A stretch of DNA of 64,000 bases, taken from NCBI GenBank assembly GCA_022316685.1, contig JAKJHU010000846.1:1-64000 (forward strand). Reading direction: 5' to 3'. Positions 47,661 to 60,860 of this stretch are shown here, one piece after another. Every line of letters begins with the position of its first letter. Position 1 is the first letter of the stretch. A program made the position numbers and the translations under genes. Below the pieces are notes generated by a model, which was given only the letters and a program-made list of their open reading frames with translations, was not told where the DNA came from and did no database searches. This DNA comes from Progne subis subis (Eukaryota > Chordata > Aves > Passeriformes > Hirundinidae).

Positions 47661-47934
47661 AGCAGCCACTGGTCACTGGTACCTGCACATCGCCTGGCAC
47701 TAATGCTACATGGAGAAGTGATGGTCCTGCCCTTGTCCAAGACAAAAGGAAGGTTTTGCAGCTGGGAAATCACTTTAACATTTTGGACGCGCAAAATGAA
47801 ATGTGTTAAAGCAAGAAACAGTGCTGAGTTTCAGCAACTGTAACCCAGAATTTATGGATTTAATTGGGAGATGTGAAAAACAGCAGCATATTTGATGGAA
47901 GTGGAAGAAAAAAAAGCACCAACAAATCTATATT

Positions 47935-50696
47935 GTTTAAATAATACACTCTATTTTATTTAATCTTAAAATAGTTTAACCTTTATGCTACAGACTTGTT
48001 TCAAAAAACAGAAGGTCTCATCTTGCACCAAAAATATATATATTTTTATATATATATAACACTCTGTTTAATTATTATTTCTCTCCAAAGACCATTAAAT
48101 ACTAGATGGAAAATGAGAACTAAATAGTGAGTGTCAAGAAGAATCAAATTTTATTTTTAACTAGAGCCACACATTTTAAACATTTATATTCTGAGCAATG
48201 ATTTGTCTTCACTATAGAAGATTCCAAGTTCACACTCCAGCAATTCAGGAAAACTGCTAAACCCTGAAGGTCTCGAGACAGCACGCACTGAGGTTGATGG
48301 GCAGCCCCACACCAACCCCACTGGGTTCTGGATCAGGCCCCAAGTGCATTGGTTCTCAGCCATACAATGGCTAACTTTTCTCTTTCCTGTTGAGAAGAGC
48401 AAAAATCACCCAGACATGTCTTTGCTCTTTTTATAAAATAGAAGTTAAAAAAACAAAAACAAAAAAAAAAACACCCCAAACCATTACCTACCCATATCCA
48501 GTGATTGCATTTTCCAGATCACTAGCCTTGAAATTTGTTAAGAGAAAACACAAAGTTTTAAATAAAAGAAAACCTGCATTGGACTACCATACATGAGCTG
48601 TTTAAACAAACACAGTGCACAGTTGGAGGAAGTTTGGTTAGGAGGCAGTCATTTTTATGGTCCTTGTGGAAGTCATATCATATACAAACTGACAAACAAG
48701 GAGAGTTAGTCTGCATTTTTTCACTGAAGGACTGCAAACAAGGTCCCTGCAGCTTTCTTCATAACCCAATCTTCAGGAGACTGTGAAATGGGAAGAAGCA
48801 GCCACAGGAGGTGGCTGTTCCAAAGTTACCTTTGCAGCAGGTGTGTGAGCCCACACCTGATGGAAACATGAGGAGAAAGGATGGGCAGAGCAGCATGGGG
48901 ACTTTCCCTGCTGCAGGGCCAACAGGCTCCATCCATGCTCCCCTCCCACAGAAAGGAATTGGTCTAAAACTAAAAACTAAAAACATCACAGATATTTTTC
49001 TGGGCGTGCAAGACGCTTACGTTCAATGTTCTAGAAAGCTGGAAATGGGAATATCAATCCTTACCTAGCTGTTCTGTAAAGTGCAGTATGAACTGTTCTG
49101 CTTATGGAAGAAACAGATGTTTGTAACTAACTATATCCCCTGCTGGGCTGTTTTTCCTTTATGCGACAACCAAGGTAACTCTATTTTAATTTTTTATTTT
49201 GCCCACAGATAAAATTATAGGAAACGAAATAAATTTTGAAACCAGCCAACCCAAAAGGAAAGCAGAATTTCCAATGTCCCAACCACCTCTGTTCAGCCCT
49301 AAATAGTAAAAAAATATAATGGCAGAGCTGTACCAAATTCCCAATAGAAACATCTGGAATATGAAGGAATGTTTCAATTGCACAGTAGACATTTAAAGTG
49401 AATAATATCATCTTGTTAAAGTATTATCTTTGGTTTTTGCCTCAGGAAAGGTTCAAAATGACAGATGAGGGGCAGGAATTTCCATATAGACCACAGAAAC
49501 TGCAGCCCACTAAAGCTCCACTGATCTTGGTAAATATTCTGGTAGGAGTGTTTCCTGAATCTTGGCATTTCCAAAACTAGCATGAGAGACATGATTGAAA
49601 GCCAGGGAAATGGTGCAGATTAATAAATTAAAAAAAAAAAAAATTAATACCACAACCTTAGTTTCTGACTCTGACCCTGCAACATCTTTTAGGACAGAGT
49701 TTTAAGCACCTGAGTGCCCCACAAATTCCAGGAACAGGTCCCAGCTGAACATCCCTTTGCCAGGCTGGAGCTTTGGAATTTTCTTGGGATTTGTTTTATA
49801 TTTTCTGAGCTGAATGAGGTGAGGTGAATGAAGCAAACAAGCAGCAGTAGAGATGGAGACTACAAGTAAAACATTTCATTTCTCACCTTCATCTACTCCA
49901 GGCGAGACTTAGATAAAGGTTAAAAAGTTCAGCTATAATTAAAAAGGAGAGGATGCTGGGCCTTTTTATTACCTTTTCCTGTGCTTTTACAATGTTCAGC
50001 TGCTCCTAAGTCACTACTATTACTATTTTAGCCATTCCAAGCTGTGGGAATTGACCACTGAAATACAGTAGACAAGTAGACAGAAGACTCAGCATTGAAG
50101 AGTATAAACTATAAATTACATTAAAAATAAAAATGTTTTAATTAAAAGCTGTTCAGTGCATTTGTAATGGGCCGTTTGCAATAAAGACAACCCCCCCTGC
50201 TGGTAACATAACCAAATCAGCTTGGGTGAAAAATACTCCCGGCCCAAATTCTGGGAGTGTTGAATATCCCCCCAGTTCTGCTGAAATCAGAGAGGACACA
50301 GCATTTCTCAAAACCACTGATGCTCACACAGCAACACACTAACTTCTACTAACAAACTCAAGATACTGATAAATCAAAAAGTTGGGAAGTGGGGAGGGTG
50401 GAAGGACGTAAGTTTGCACGCAGTTATTTTGTTAGATATACTCACACACATTAGTAACTGCACATGTGTTTTAAATTTGGTGCTGTTAACTCTGGGCAGG
50501 AATCCTCCTTGGAGAAGGCAAAACCTTTCGAAGTGATACTGAAATCAGACTACATTCCTGTGGATGTGGAGAAATGCCGTGGGTTTGGGCTGCACAGTGC
50601 CAAGGACGGGGCCTCTGGAGGTGATGGTTTAACCAGTGAACTTCTGTGCCAGGGAGGGTGGGAGGGGATGGGGCAGAGCACAGTGACATGGCGTTG
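47935..50696 (-). other. ARK2N: probable ARK2N 3' UTR
   Basis: This is the region downstream of the ARK2N stop codon on the minus strand. It is free of CR1 and LTR copies. A minus-strand AATAAA at 47955-47960, followed by a T/G-rich stretch, is the best distal polyadenylation site, giving a UTR of about 2.7 kb; other AATAAA hexamers lie near 48150 and 49195. A long 3' UTR fits the human gene as I remember it, but the end is inferred only. Confidence 0.45.
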
Positions 50697-50880
50697 TTAC
50701 AGGAGGTATTTGCGCCTGGTGTCCTCATCCAGAGTGAGGTCCACCACTTCTGGGGGCGAGGACCAGTTCTGCTGGGGAGCCACTGCTGTCCATGGCTGCG
50801 TGGGCTGGGTGCTCCCAAACGGCGAGCTGCGCTTCCAAGAGGACACGCTCTGGATCACTCCTCCCCTGGGATGCACACAC
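50697..50880 (-). CDS. ARK2N: ARK2N last coding exon
   Basis: The acceptor CTGCAG precedes 50880. The first base completes the arginine codon begun in the previous exon. Sixty residues follow, from CVHPRGGVIQSVSSW to DTRRKYLL, then TAA at 50699-50697. The tail carries PEVVDLTLDED, a SUMO-interacting motif (hydrophobic VVDL core with acidic flank) like the one in RNF111/Arkadia. ARK2N is a RING-less relative of Arkadia. The exon ends in the same way as human ARK2N as I recall it, with modest changes around residues 17-30. Unlike the AT-rich neighbours it is GC-rich, as expected for a conserved exon. Confidence 0.93.
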
Positions 50881-53563
50881 CTGCAGCAAGAAGAGGGACA
50901 CGCACAGCATCAGGGACACTGCTCAGCTCAGCCATGACATCCCCACCCCCAGTGTTTTACCATTATCTGGTTAGTACTTCCCTCTCCAAACTGGATTCTC
51001 CAACTTGTAGAGTCCATGGCATCTCAAACATCCAGTGAATAAAGCTAAATTTAAATTTTGGGGGATTTGGTGGGGATTAAATTATTCCAAAGGAGTGCCT
51101 GTGGGTGTAATGTGATCTTCCTTAAAAAATATGTGCCTGAATCCCAAGGATCTTGAGGAAGCCTGCCCCACCACGTGTAGTACAATGCACGGTTTCCTGA
51201 TGGAGCTTTACCCACTGGACTTTTTAAAAAGAAAAAAATTTAAAGTAAGGCTGCCTAAGAGAAACAGAAAAGCTATACTGCAATATTAAACCAAAGCCAT
51301 ATTAATACAAGGAGGTAATAATACTTTGATTAGAATAATTGCAAAAGAGATCTTGCTAATTAAGTTGTTACAGCCGTTAGGTCTGATTTTTTTTGTTTTG
51401 GTCTTTTTAACTGAAAATTACAAACATGCTGGGAAATGCTCACTGACAAGAGTTCAGCCCCACTTCAGCAAAACATTTAAGCTTAAAGTGACTACAGACA
51501 ATGATACTAAAAGCTGTACTTGAAGATAAGGCTCCGGTGCCCTGCTGAAGCACAATACACCTATTCACACAGCGTTTTTACCTGTAATAGACATAGCAGA
51601 TACATGACAAATGACACACAAAATAGGAGCGTTTAGAAAAAAGAAATGCAAAATGAAAGGCAGAATAATTTTGTGTATGATGAAGTGATGACAGGAATTT
51701 ACTAGAGGCTTTAGGATGATCACTCCATTTCCAGCTGTAAATCCTACACAGGCACTAATAAAATTTGATACCTAGTGCTCTAAAAAATTGTTTTGCTCCT
51801 GTAAGCATTGGTAGTGGCTGTAGCTGCTCCCAGTTGCATGGATAAACATGAGGTGTCTGCTAGCGTAATCTTTTCCCATGTCTTTATGAAGGCATGTGTA
51901 TTTCAGGAACTCAAATTTCCTGCACTGATCAAATATCCCTGACAATTTATTTATTCCAATTTAAATCTGTGCTATTTATTTTCTCCAAAACTACTTAGGT
52001 TATGCTCAGCTGTCTTGGTTCTGGTTGGAGTTTCGTGAAATAAAATGAAAAATCTCACTCTCTGAGCTGTAACTTCTCTAAATATAAATGTCTCATTGCC
52101 TTCTCAGATATGCTGCTTAGGTTTAGATGTGATGTTCAGAATGGTTCTTTCATTACTTCTTCAGTCATAAAAACACATACTTAAAGTATATATCTACAAA
52201 GAATTAGAAATAAGACCCTGTAACTCTAACAAATATACAGCATTTCTTCCTTTTAAAGCTTTGTTTTAAGGAGAAATATTTTTAAGCATAACTGGCAAGA
52301 AAAGCTTGTAGGCAGAGCAAATTAAATACGATGTTTGGTCTCAGGGACTGTAGTACCACTCTGAGAACAGTCCTCAGTGTTTAGGCAAAGCTAAGACTAA
52401 CTTTTCTTCCTGAAGATGATGAAAGTCAAGCCATAAATTATCTCACAGAAGAGATATCTCAGAAAAATAAAAGTTTGTCCTTAAACTAGTCACACAAGCA
52501 GCCAACAGCAAAACATTCAGTCAAACATGAACTCAGGGAACACGCTTCCAATCTGCAATTAAGGGAAGATACCAAGTAAAGGCAATAAAAAAACCCCAAA
52601 AAACCTCCTAAGAAAAACTAGAGAAAAACTGGTTTATATGCATGCATGATTGAAAAAATTCTGCTGGTGAAAAATCAAACAAACTGAAAAATATGATTTG
52701 GTGTCCTAAGTAGATGCCAAGGAATATCCCAATGATGAGAAACAGAACCAGTTCACTAAGAACCTGAAGAACTACAAATGACGGACAAACTCTGGGGTGT
52801 CAGAACTCACACCGGCCCAAGTTGACATGGAATAGGGAGCACAATAAAAACCAGGATCCAAACAGCACACTAACTAAGCGTGCAGAAAATACTGATCAAA
52901 AACCTAACCCTTGTCCAAATGACAATCCTGCCAAAAGCCCATCTTCATAACTGCAACCCTAGACTTGCAAGAGAAATAAAACTCTGAATAAGATTCAAAC
53001 AACTGAAATGTGTGAGTGAGCATTCAGGAGAGGCAGTAAACACTGGTCTGTGGGAGATGGGTACAGGAACAAAGGAAAGCACAGATGAGTGATTTTAGTC
53101 TGATTTGCTGAAATATTTTAGTCCATATCTACTAAAACTCATTTTAAACAGCAACTCTGCATTTAGCTTACATTTCCATTCCCATAGAGGGTAAGTATTA
53201 TCGAGACAGCAGCATGGAAAGCTTTCAAAGAGGGGACAGACGCACAAGGGTCCTGTGTGCAGTGCTGCACAGACTTATACCAGCCAGTGCTGGAGCGTGA
53301 ATCCATACCCTTTACTATCAGCACAAACACCCTCCAAGCCCTGGGTTCTGCTGCATAAACAGCCAGGAGAGCTGCTTCCTATGGAATTGACATTTTCCAA
53401 AAGAGTTGGTCAGGCAAGGACAACATTTGCTGCCTTTTGGGCATCACTCAAGGATGGGTAACTACAGAAGTGAAGGCCAGCAGTTCTTTCTTTATTGATT
53501 TTGGTAATGCAGACATTCTGATAAAATGGAAGTAATATTAGAGCAAGAAAAAATAATCCATAC
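50881..53563 (-). other. ARK2N: ARK2N intron (penultimate to last exon)
   Basis: Runs from the donor GTATGG at 53563 to the acceptor CTGCAG at 50881. No CR1, LTR or further exon recognised. Confidence 0.8.
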
Positions 53564-53690
53564 CTGGCATGTTCCTGAACTCCAACAATCTCTACTTCGC
53601 TATCAGAAGAAGCAATGTTAATTTCTTCATTGGCCTGGGCATTGCCACAAGAAGTTTTGTCACCTGTAAGGAAGCCTGGATCCAAATGAC
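53564..53690 (-). CDS. ARK2N: ARK2N penultimate coding exon
   Basis: 127 nt between CTGTAG (acceptor) and GTATGG (donor). Two bases complete a glycine, 41 codons follow, and two bases start the arginine finished in the last exon. The peptide runs from HLDPGFLTGDKTS to EEINIASSDSEVEIVGVQEHA. The EEIN-SDSEVEIV stretch is shared with RNF111 and with human ARK2N and looks like a second SUMO-interacting motif (VEIV core preceded by acidic/serine residues, a possible phospho-SIM). Skipping this exon would shift the frame. Confidence 0.95.
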
Positions 53691-54957
53691 CTACAGATGG
53701 GGAAAATGAGAATAGAGACAGTGTTTAACAGCTTACATGATTCAGAAGTCTGCTGGAAAAGGAGTTTCCCAACCTAAGAAAAAACCAAACCAACACTGAG
53801 ATTAGAAAATCTTATTAAACCAAGTTTTTTCAACTCACAATTCATCACCTGATACAGGAAAAACACTGGATTTAGTTGGTATCAGTAGCTCTGGTGATGG
53901 TGCTGTCACACAAACATGAACAAAGCCTGACTGCTGCAGCAAGAGCAACTAGAATTTTCAGTTGAAATGTTATGACAGCGCTAAGAATCAGACTGTCCCT
54001 AAACCTCTTCGACATTAGAAAGAAAACAATCTAAGCAAATGCAATGATATTATAGGGAGAAAAAAAAAAAAAAAAAAAAAAAAAAAGCCTATAACTTGGA
54101 CAGAAACATCCCACGCATCGAGGAAAATTACTTTAATTTCTTTACATAAAAAACTAGGGGAAGCTGATCAGGAAAAAACCACAGCAAACCCAGCAGTTTC
54201 TGGCAGTGCTTCACACATCTGCTCTAACATTATTACAAATACTTGAAAATAAAAAGTGGTTTTCTTAAGTCCCATACGCAGCAGGGCTGGTTTTTTAATT
54301 ATAGTTCCTCAATGACAGCCAGTTTGTCATTCAGTCAAACCACATGCCTTCCCTAAATACTCACAGCAAGTGTAGCACATTTTTGCCTTTTCTACCAAGT
54401 GCTGCTAAGAAGGTTTTTCACCCCAGTTAGTGAACCTGTGTTGAGTCATATAGGATGGTACTTGCTTGTGAAATTATTATTTCACTCACAGAAAACAGAT
54501 TTCTTGAAAAAATCAATTAATTAAAATATATAACTTCTACTAGGTGTATTTTTTTTTTTTCCCTCCCCAGGAAAAAGAGAAGATGATTAATTCTACTGTC
54601 TCTCTTTATCATTAGCCTAAGGGATGCTGGGCAGCTGTGAAGTAGCTGATACTACCTACTTCTGAAAAACCACTTGCTCAGCTGAACTACACAGGGGAAG
54701 AGTCATTTGTTGAGCAGGAAATTTGAGAGTAGGTGAATATTTTATGTGTATCTAGTTTGAGTGGACACCTCTTCAAAGATGAGAGGAGGAGGAGGATAAG
54801 CAATAATGATCCACAGGATTTCAAAGGTGTGTGAACATGCAGAACTGATTATACCCCCAGGGAGATTAAAAAGAAACAGAAGAAATTAAACTTGAAAAAA
54901 GCGCCAGGGAAACTTTCTAATGACTGCTTTTAAGCACGTGGCAAAGATGAAAGCAAA

Positions 54958-55275
54958 TAGAATCACAGAATAGTTTGAGTTGAATGGCACCTTAAAGCTC
55001 ATCCAGTTCCACCCCCTGCCAAGCTACCCACCTTCCACTAGCCCAAGTTGCTCCAAGCCCTGTCTAACCTGGCCTTGAACACTCCCAGGGATCCAGGGAC
55101 AGCTACAGCTTCTCTGGACAACCTCTGCCCAGGCATCACCACCCTCACAGCCAGGAATTCCTCCCCAATATCCCATCTGTCCCTGCCCTCAGGCAGTGGG
55201 AAGCCATTCCCTGTGTCCTGTCCCTCCGTGCCTTGTCCCATGTTCCTCTCCAGCTCTTGTGTAGGAGCAGAGACC
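54958..55275 (-). mobile_element. CR1 LINE 3' fragment
   Basis: Starts at the reversed CR1 tail (AGAATCACAGAATAGTTTG) and runs through CCAAGTTGCTCCAAGCCCTG to about 55275. It lies in sense with ARK2N in the intron. Confidence 0.9.
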
Positions 55276-55614
55276 ATGCTTTATGTTCAGTTTTAGGAAA
55301 GCCAAGACCCTTGGTGATTGGATCAGGATTAGCAAGGGAAGGAAACACATGTGTTCCCAGGTGCTTAAAGGAGAAGTTTCCACCTCACAAGAGAAAAAAA
55401 TACTTGTCAGCTGAACTCAAATTAATAGCCCAGACATTAATTAATTAAATTAACAGCTCTTCCTAGCATTGCAGTTCAGCTGAACATTTCTTGGCAAACA
55501 CCACTGACTGCCAGGAAGCCCAAAAATGGGTCATGGGTATTATTCAATAGAAGTGGATGGGCAGACTGTGAAACATGAAGTGAATGTGCTCAGAGGCTTT
55601 GATTCTCTTGCCAG

Positions 55615-55843
55615 GAGCTTCACATGGCCAGAGGGCAGGGCTGGATTGGACTCTAGGGAGAAGTTTTTCCCTGTGAGGGTGGTGCAGCCCTGGCACAGGT
55701 TGCTCAGAGATGCTGTGGCTGCCCCATCCCAGGAAGTGTCCAAGGCCAGACTGGATAGAGCTTGGAGGAACCTGGGATAGTGGAAGGACATCCCATCCCA
55801 TGGTGGGGAGTGGAATGGGATGGCCCTAATATCTTCTTTCAAT
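55615..55843 (+). mobile_element. CR1 LINE 3' fragment
   Basis: CR1 3' region (CTGTGAGGGTGGTGCAGCCC..., GTGTCCAAGGCCAGACTGG) ending in a decayed tail, antisense to ARK2N and about 340 bp from the oppositely oriented copy at 54958-55275. Confidence 0.85.
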
Positions 55844-57747
55844 GCTTAAACACCATTTATTTTCTTGACAGGGTAATGTCTGGCAAAGGAGCAAAGCAGA
55901 CCAGCTCCTAAAAAGCCCCCAAAAGTATCCCTAGAGGTATAAACTGGAGTCCCAAAAGAGCTTCTACATATTACCGTAGCTTTAAGTTCAGACAACAAAA
56001 AGATAATTAGCAGTAGCAAAACCATGATTAGCAGAGCAGCTGAGTGTTAATGAGGATTATAGCACAGACAGATTTACAGCCTCTGGCTATAAAAATTTCA
56101 TGCCTAATAACATGCCTACATCGTTAATTTCTTTGCACAAACATTAGGATGATGCCCAAAGTGATGTTTTGCTTGCCCTACACCACTAGGGCTTGCAAAA
56201 CAGCCCCAATATTTGTCCATGCACAAAGATGTGATAGATAAAAAGAATTTTCACTTTGATAGAGCTGCTTATGTTGTTATTTTCCCATGGTAAAACATCC
56301 TTTAAAGTCTGCTAAACTAGATACAGGCTGAAGACTACATTTGTGAAGCAAACACAAAATTTGAAAATTCTGCTTTTCCAATGTGCAATCCTAGACCTGG
56401 CAGGAAAAGGCCAGCACTGGCAAAGATGCAGTCAGATCTGTACTGAGGCTGCAGGGTAAAATGTGTGCATGAGCAAAAAGAGATTCATCCTTTCAGCTGC
56501 TGACATTGCCATAGCACCAGGACCAAATCCATATGAATATTCCCAGGGATGAAGGAATCTCTTGATGTTTCCCGTTTTCTTTTACCTGCAAGTCCCCTTG
56601 GATATACATGGAGAAAGGAAAAAAAAATCTGCTTGCACTGCATCATTTTAAGAGAAAAGTGGAAGAAAGCTTGGTAAGAAATATTACTTTTTATTTCCTT
56701 ACATCCATCTGGTGTACTGATCCATTAGTGCTATGTAATACAGGTGATTTCAGCTGTTCTAATTGTTTAACTGGGATTGCTAGGGGTCAAATAGCTATCA
56801 GTCAGCTGCTGTCATGCAAAAAATACCAATGAGCTTGGAAAACAAAGGCAAGCTTCAAAACGTCTGGAACAACATCCAGCCATGGACCACAGTGAAAATA
56901 ATGCAGAGATTCTCATACTCAAATTGTGGACTTGTAGACTTGTAGACTTCAGAGTAATGGAATAGCTCTCTACAAAGCACCATCTAATTGTGTTTCTTTT
57001 AAGCCTTCTAAACAGTGAAAAGCAGCTCAGAGCCACAACAACACTCCCCATGTGGTGCTCTGTGGCAGGAGTTCTTTGGGAAACACAGCACAAAATACAA
57101 ACCTGTTGTGCTCCACCATGCCAGGCATAACTTGCGTGTCTTATGCAGCCTGAAATCCTAACATGGGAGTTAAAAAAATGAGTGGAAAGGAAGTAAAACG
57201 TTGGCATAAAAAGCTGTGACATAAAGTGGATAGAAAATAATCCCTGCTCCAAAACACTGTCCAATTTTCTAAGGGGTGTTGGAAGTGCAGATGAAATATG
57301 GGAAGAATTAATGCTTGTCTTTTAGAGATATAAAGAGACAAACAAACAAAAAATACATATACAGGCAATCCTAATACTGAAAATGAGATTAGTTGACTAG
57401 CTAGTACCATGGGCTGTCATAATCAATCATTCAGTAACAAGATTAGGTCACTTTCATTAAAAAAAAAACCACCACCAAAACCCCAGACCTAAGTTTCCTG
57501 TAGTAATTAGAAGGAAGAGTAGTTAAGAAAATTAGTGTCAGAAACATATTGCAGGAATATTTGTCAATTTTTATCACTTGTATTTTGGAGTAAATGTCAG
57601 ACCTTTTTAATAAGCACCTGTCCTGTTCAATTACAAAATCCACATAGGTAGCTTTTACAGCTGTATAAACTATAAAAATACTGAAAGCAAGAAAGGGAGA
57701 GACACCAACTCCAATGCTGGCACAAATGTCAGAGAATTTAAACAAAC

Positions 57748-57930
57748 CTGTATCAGCACTCATTTCACTCAGCAGCCCTCTGGTTCTCCAGGCAGATCCT
57801 GAGTCTTGATTTCCTAAGGAATTACTGTGCTCTTGAACTACTGCAGCCGCCAACAGATTGTCCACATTTACCACTTCTGGGTCTGAGTTTGTGTCTGATA
57901 TATCATAGTGAGCCACAACAGGGGGTCCAT
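57748..57930 (-). CDS. ARK2N: ARK2N internal coding exon
   Basis: 183 nt from the acceptor CTGCAG to the donor GTTTGT. It enters and leaves in the same phase, so the exon can be skipped in frame. It encodes GPPVVAHYDISDTNSDPEVV through NVDNLLAAAVVQEHSNSLGN to GLLSEMSADT. This nearly matches human ARK2N as I recall it, with changes concentrated in the last 20 residues. The SDPEVVNVDN segment has the look of a third SUMO-interacting motif. The preceding exons, which should encode the serine/acid-rich N-terminal half, are not visible up to 64 kb. Confidence 0.95.
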
Positions 57931-60823
57931 CTGCAGGGGAGAAAAGCAACATGGGTTAGAAATCAGCACAGACTGAAACACACCTCAAAAAGTACAAATA
58001 ATTTGTTTAAGGATTAATGCAACACCCTACATAAAGCTCTTAAAAGTTTCATAGTGGTAAATTATATGAATTATTAAACTTCAGTTAATGAACATAGTCT
58101 GAGATTACAGAGACATTTTGACATTTGCATACACAGAAAACACAAGTGTCAGAAACACACATTTATCAGAGTATCAGTTTTTTTGTGTACTGTCTTTTAC
58201 ATTAACACATAAACATCTCCATATCTGACAATGTTACATTTACAATCTTTAAAGGATAAAACCTCCAGTTTAAAATTAAAAATTAAAAAAAGAAAATTAC
58301 AGGACATTAAATTGGGCAGACAAGGTATTTATCTAGAGAATTTTACAGGAGTCAAATGACAGCTTACATTACTGTAAGGGATGATTGAATAAAATTAATT
58401 TTTTCATAAAACTGATCCAGTGACAATATATTTAACATTAGGCAACTTTCCTTTCATATTCACCTGTCAAGGGCAGGGGGATTTTCCAAAATGGCAATGT
58501 TTTTTGGTTGTGTTTATTGGGGTTTTTTTAAAGATCAACAATAACAAGAAACAAAATTATATTGTGCAGTGATAAATATGCTTTTTATTCAACATGATTG
58601 TCAGATGAATTTTTGGCCACCATAATAAAGGAGGAAAGAGGGAGATAAAATTCCTTATGTGATTCTGAAATCTGTCCTTGAGGAATAACAAAAAACTATT
58701 TTTGATCTGTTTTGTTAGGACAAACTGAATTCTTTGTGATGAATGAAAATCACTTCTAATTGGAAAGCATGCTAGAAACAGAAGTTCAGAAAAAAACCTA
58801 AGCAAATTCAAAGCAAAGACTGATGTGGGAGCAGATAAAAAGGATAAATAATGCAATTCTGAGAGGATGTGGGTGTTTTAGCTCAAATGCCTTGCCCCAT
58901 CCCCAACTCACTGACAGCGTGGATGAAAGTGGTTGGAGCCCCCCCTCCCCAAATGAGAGGATCAAAACTTTTTTTGGATCAAGGCTTCATCCACACAAAT
59001 GAGGATAAGAGAGAAACACAGGCAGGGCCAAAGCTCAGCATCTTTGCAATTCTTTAACTCCGAGGTTCTTGGAGTTCTGCAGCTGAGCATCTGCAGGCCT
59101 TTTTGTTATGGATGTGATACATGGAGGGTACAACTTGTATGGGATAATATAAAATAATCATAAACTAAGAATGTGTTCAGGAAGTCAGGACTTTCAGAGT
59201 TACAAAATGACTAATGAAATCTTTTAAAGTGATAAAGAATAAAATGAAAAACCTTAGGAAAAACTGGTTTCTTTTCAGAGTGTTAAGCGGCTGTTGAAGA
59301 CAGAAACAACACAATGAACTAGAAGTTTCAAAATTACTTCCCTGGGAAGCTGTTTTTCTGAGGTTTTTAGAACAGATTTTGGTTTTAGGGGCTTTTTTGG
59401 AGGGAGTGTTTTTTAGTAACTTGGTGCCTGAAATAAAATTTAACGGACTATTTTCAGAAATCCTCTTTTGTGATTAGCAACACAGTTCATCAGAGAGTGA
59501 CATTTTGCTTAAGTCGTACTAAAGATCAGTTTTGCAACAAGGTATGAAGAAATTCGCAAAATATTTCGGATCAGACCTGCCTCCAAAACAACAATTCCAT
59601 TAAACAATGTTACATTACAAACTTAAAACAGACCCAACAAAAATAAATGAGCTGTTAAATGCCAATGTATTAAAGATCAAACTGTTCGCAACATGAAACG
59701 CTGATGATTATGACTGGAACAGAATTCCTGATAATTAACTGGAAGGCAATCTTTGTCTTGTTAAAAGGCAATTACAAAATAATGGAATACAGAGTTCGGA
59801 ATTAAGCTGGCTGTTGTTCAGTTAATTATTTGTGACAGCTGATGATTAAATTACATGCAGAAGTTAGGGCTGGACTGAAAAATGGGAGGCATGTTTGCTT
59901 TCAGTCTTATCATCAGAGTTCAGGGTGAACATATATAATGTGAGCTGTAAAAATAAACAGTCAAGTGCAGAAGATACGAGGGTCAAGTACAATATTGACT
60001 ATTTGACCATTTTTTCAACACGTTATCTAAGACTTCAGGATCTCTGGACTGTTCCTTCAGGCCTTTGTTTCTCTGGCTTCTGACTCAGACCTCCAAAAGC
60101 AGAAGTGAAATTTGATTTTTAGATAGACATGTCTACATGAGTAAAATTGTATTTGGGCAAAAGGCACCAATAGTCTCAAGTCAAAATTGTACCACTCCTA
60201 CATGTATAATCATGCAAAAATGTATAATAAATGTATATACATGCAGAGTGATATTCTCTTCACCTACCCATAGAAATAACTTGTGTGAAAAGTCTTCATC
60301 AGTAGGAAATACAAGCATAAACTTGTTATCTGTAGCTCCACTCTTGTATCTTCCACACTTCCAAAGAGCACACCTTATAACTTAGCTTAAATTCAGTATA
60401 CATCAAACAGACAAAAATATTTTCAATATAATTTACACACTGTAATTATATTTTTCAGGGTAATAGCCACCAATTTAACAATCTGGAAAAAAGAACTCCA
60501 AACAAGCTGCCTATTTACAAAGCAATCACAGCAGAGATCTATTTTTGCATATCTCAGCCTTGCCTTTCAGGATCAGATCTGGAAATTTGGAAAGGCCCTG
60601 AACACCAGATTTATCCACACTTATCACCAGTAAATGATTAACAAAGCCAAGATAATGGCCACCAAACTGCAATAAGTCCTCAGACTCCCCATATTTATAC
60701 ATGTATTAAAAAAAGCATAAATGCTTATGTGTGTTAAAAAAAAGAGTCAACAAAAAACACGCAAAATGAGACAATAAAGAAGTTGCAGGCAACAACAACT
60801 AGATGAAAGCTGCAGTGAAGGCC

Positions 60824-60860
<37 letters not shown>

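Larger units (their letters stand above)
53691..57747 (-). other. ARK2N: ARK2N intron
   Basis: Donor GTTTGT at 57747, acceptor CTGTAG at 53691. Contains a 27-A run (54060-54086) and two CR1 fragments in opposite orientation (54958-55275 and 55615-55843). Otherwise AT-rich and unique. Confidence 0.8.
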
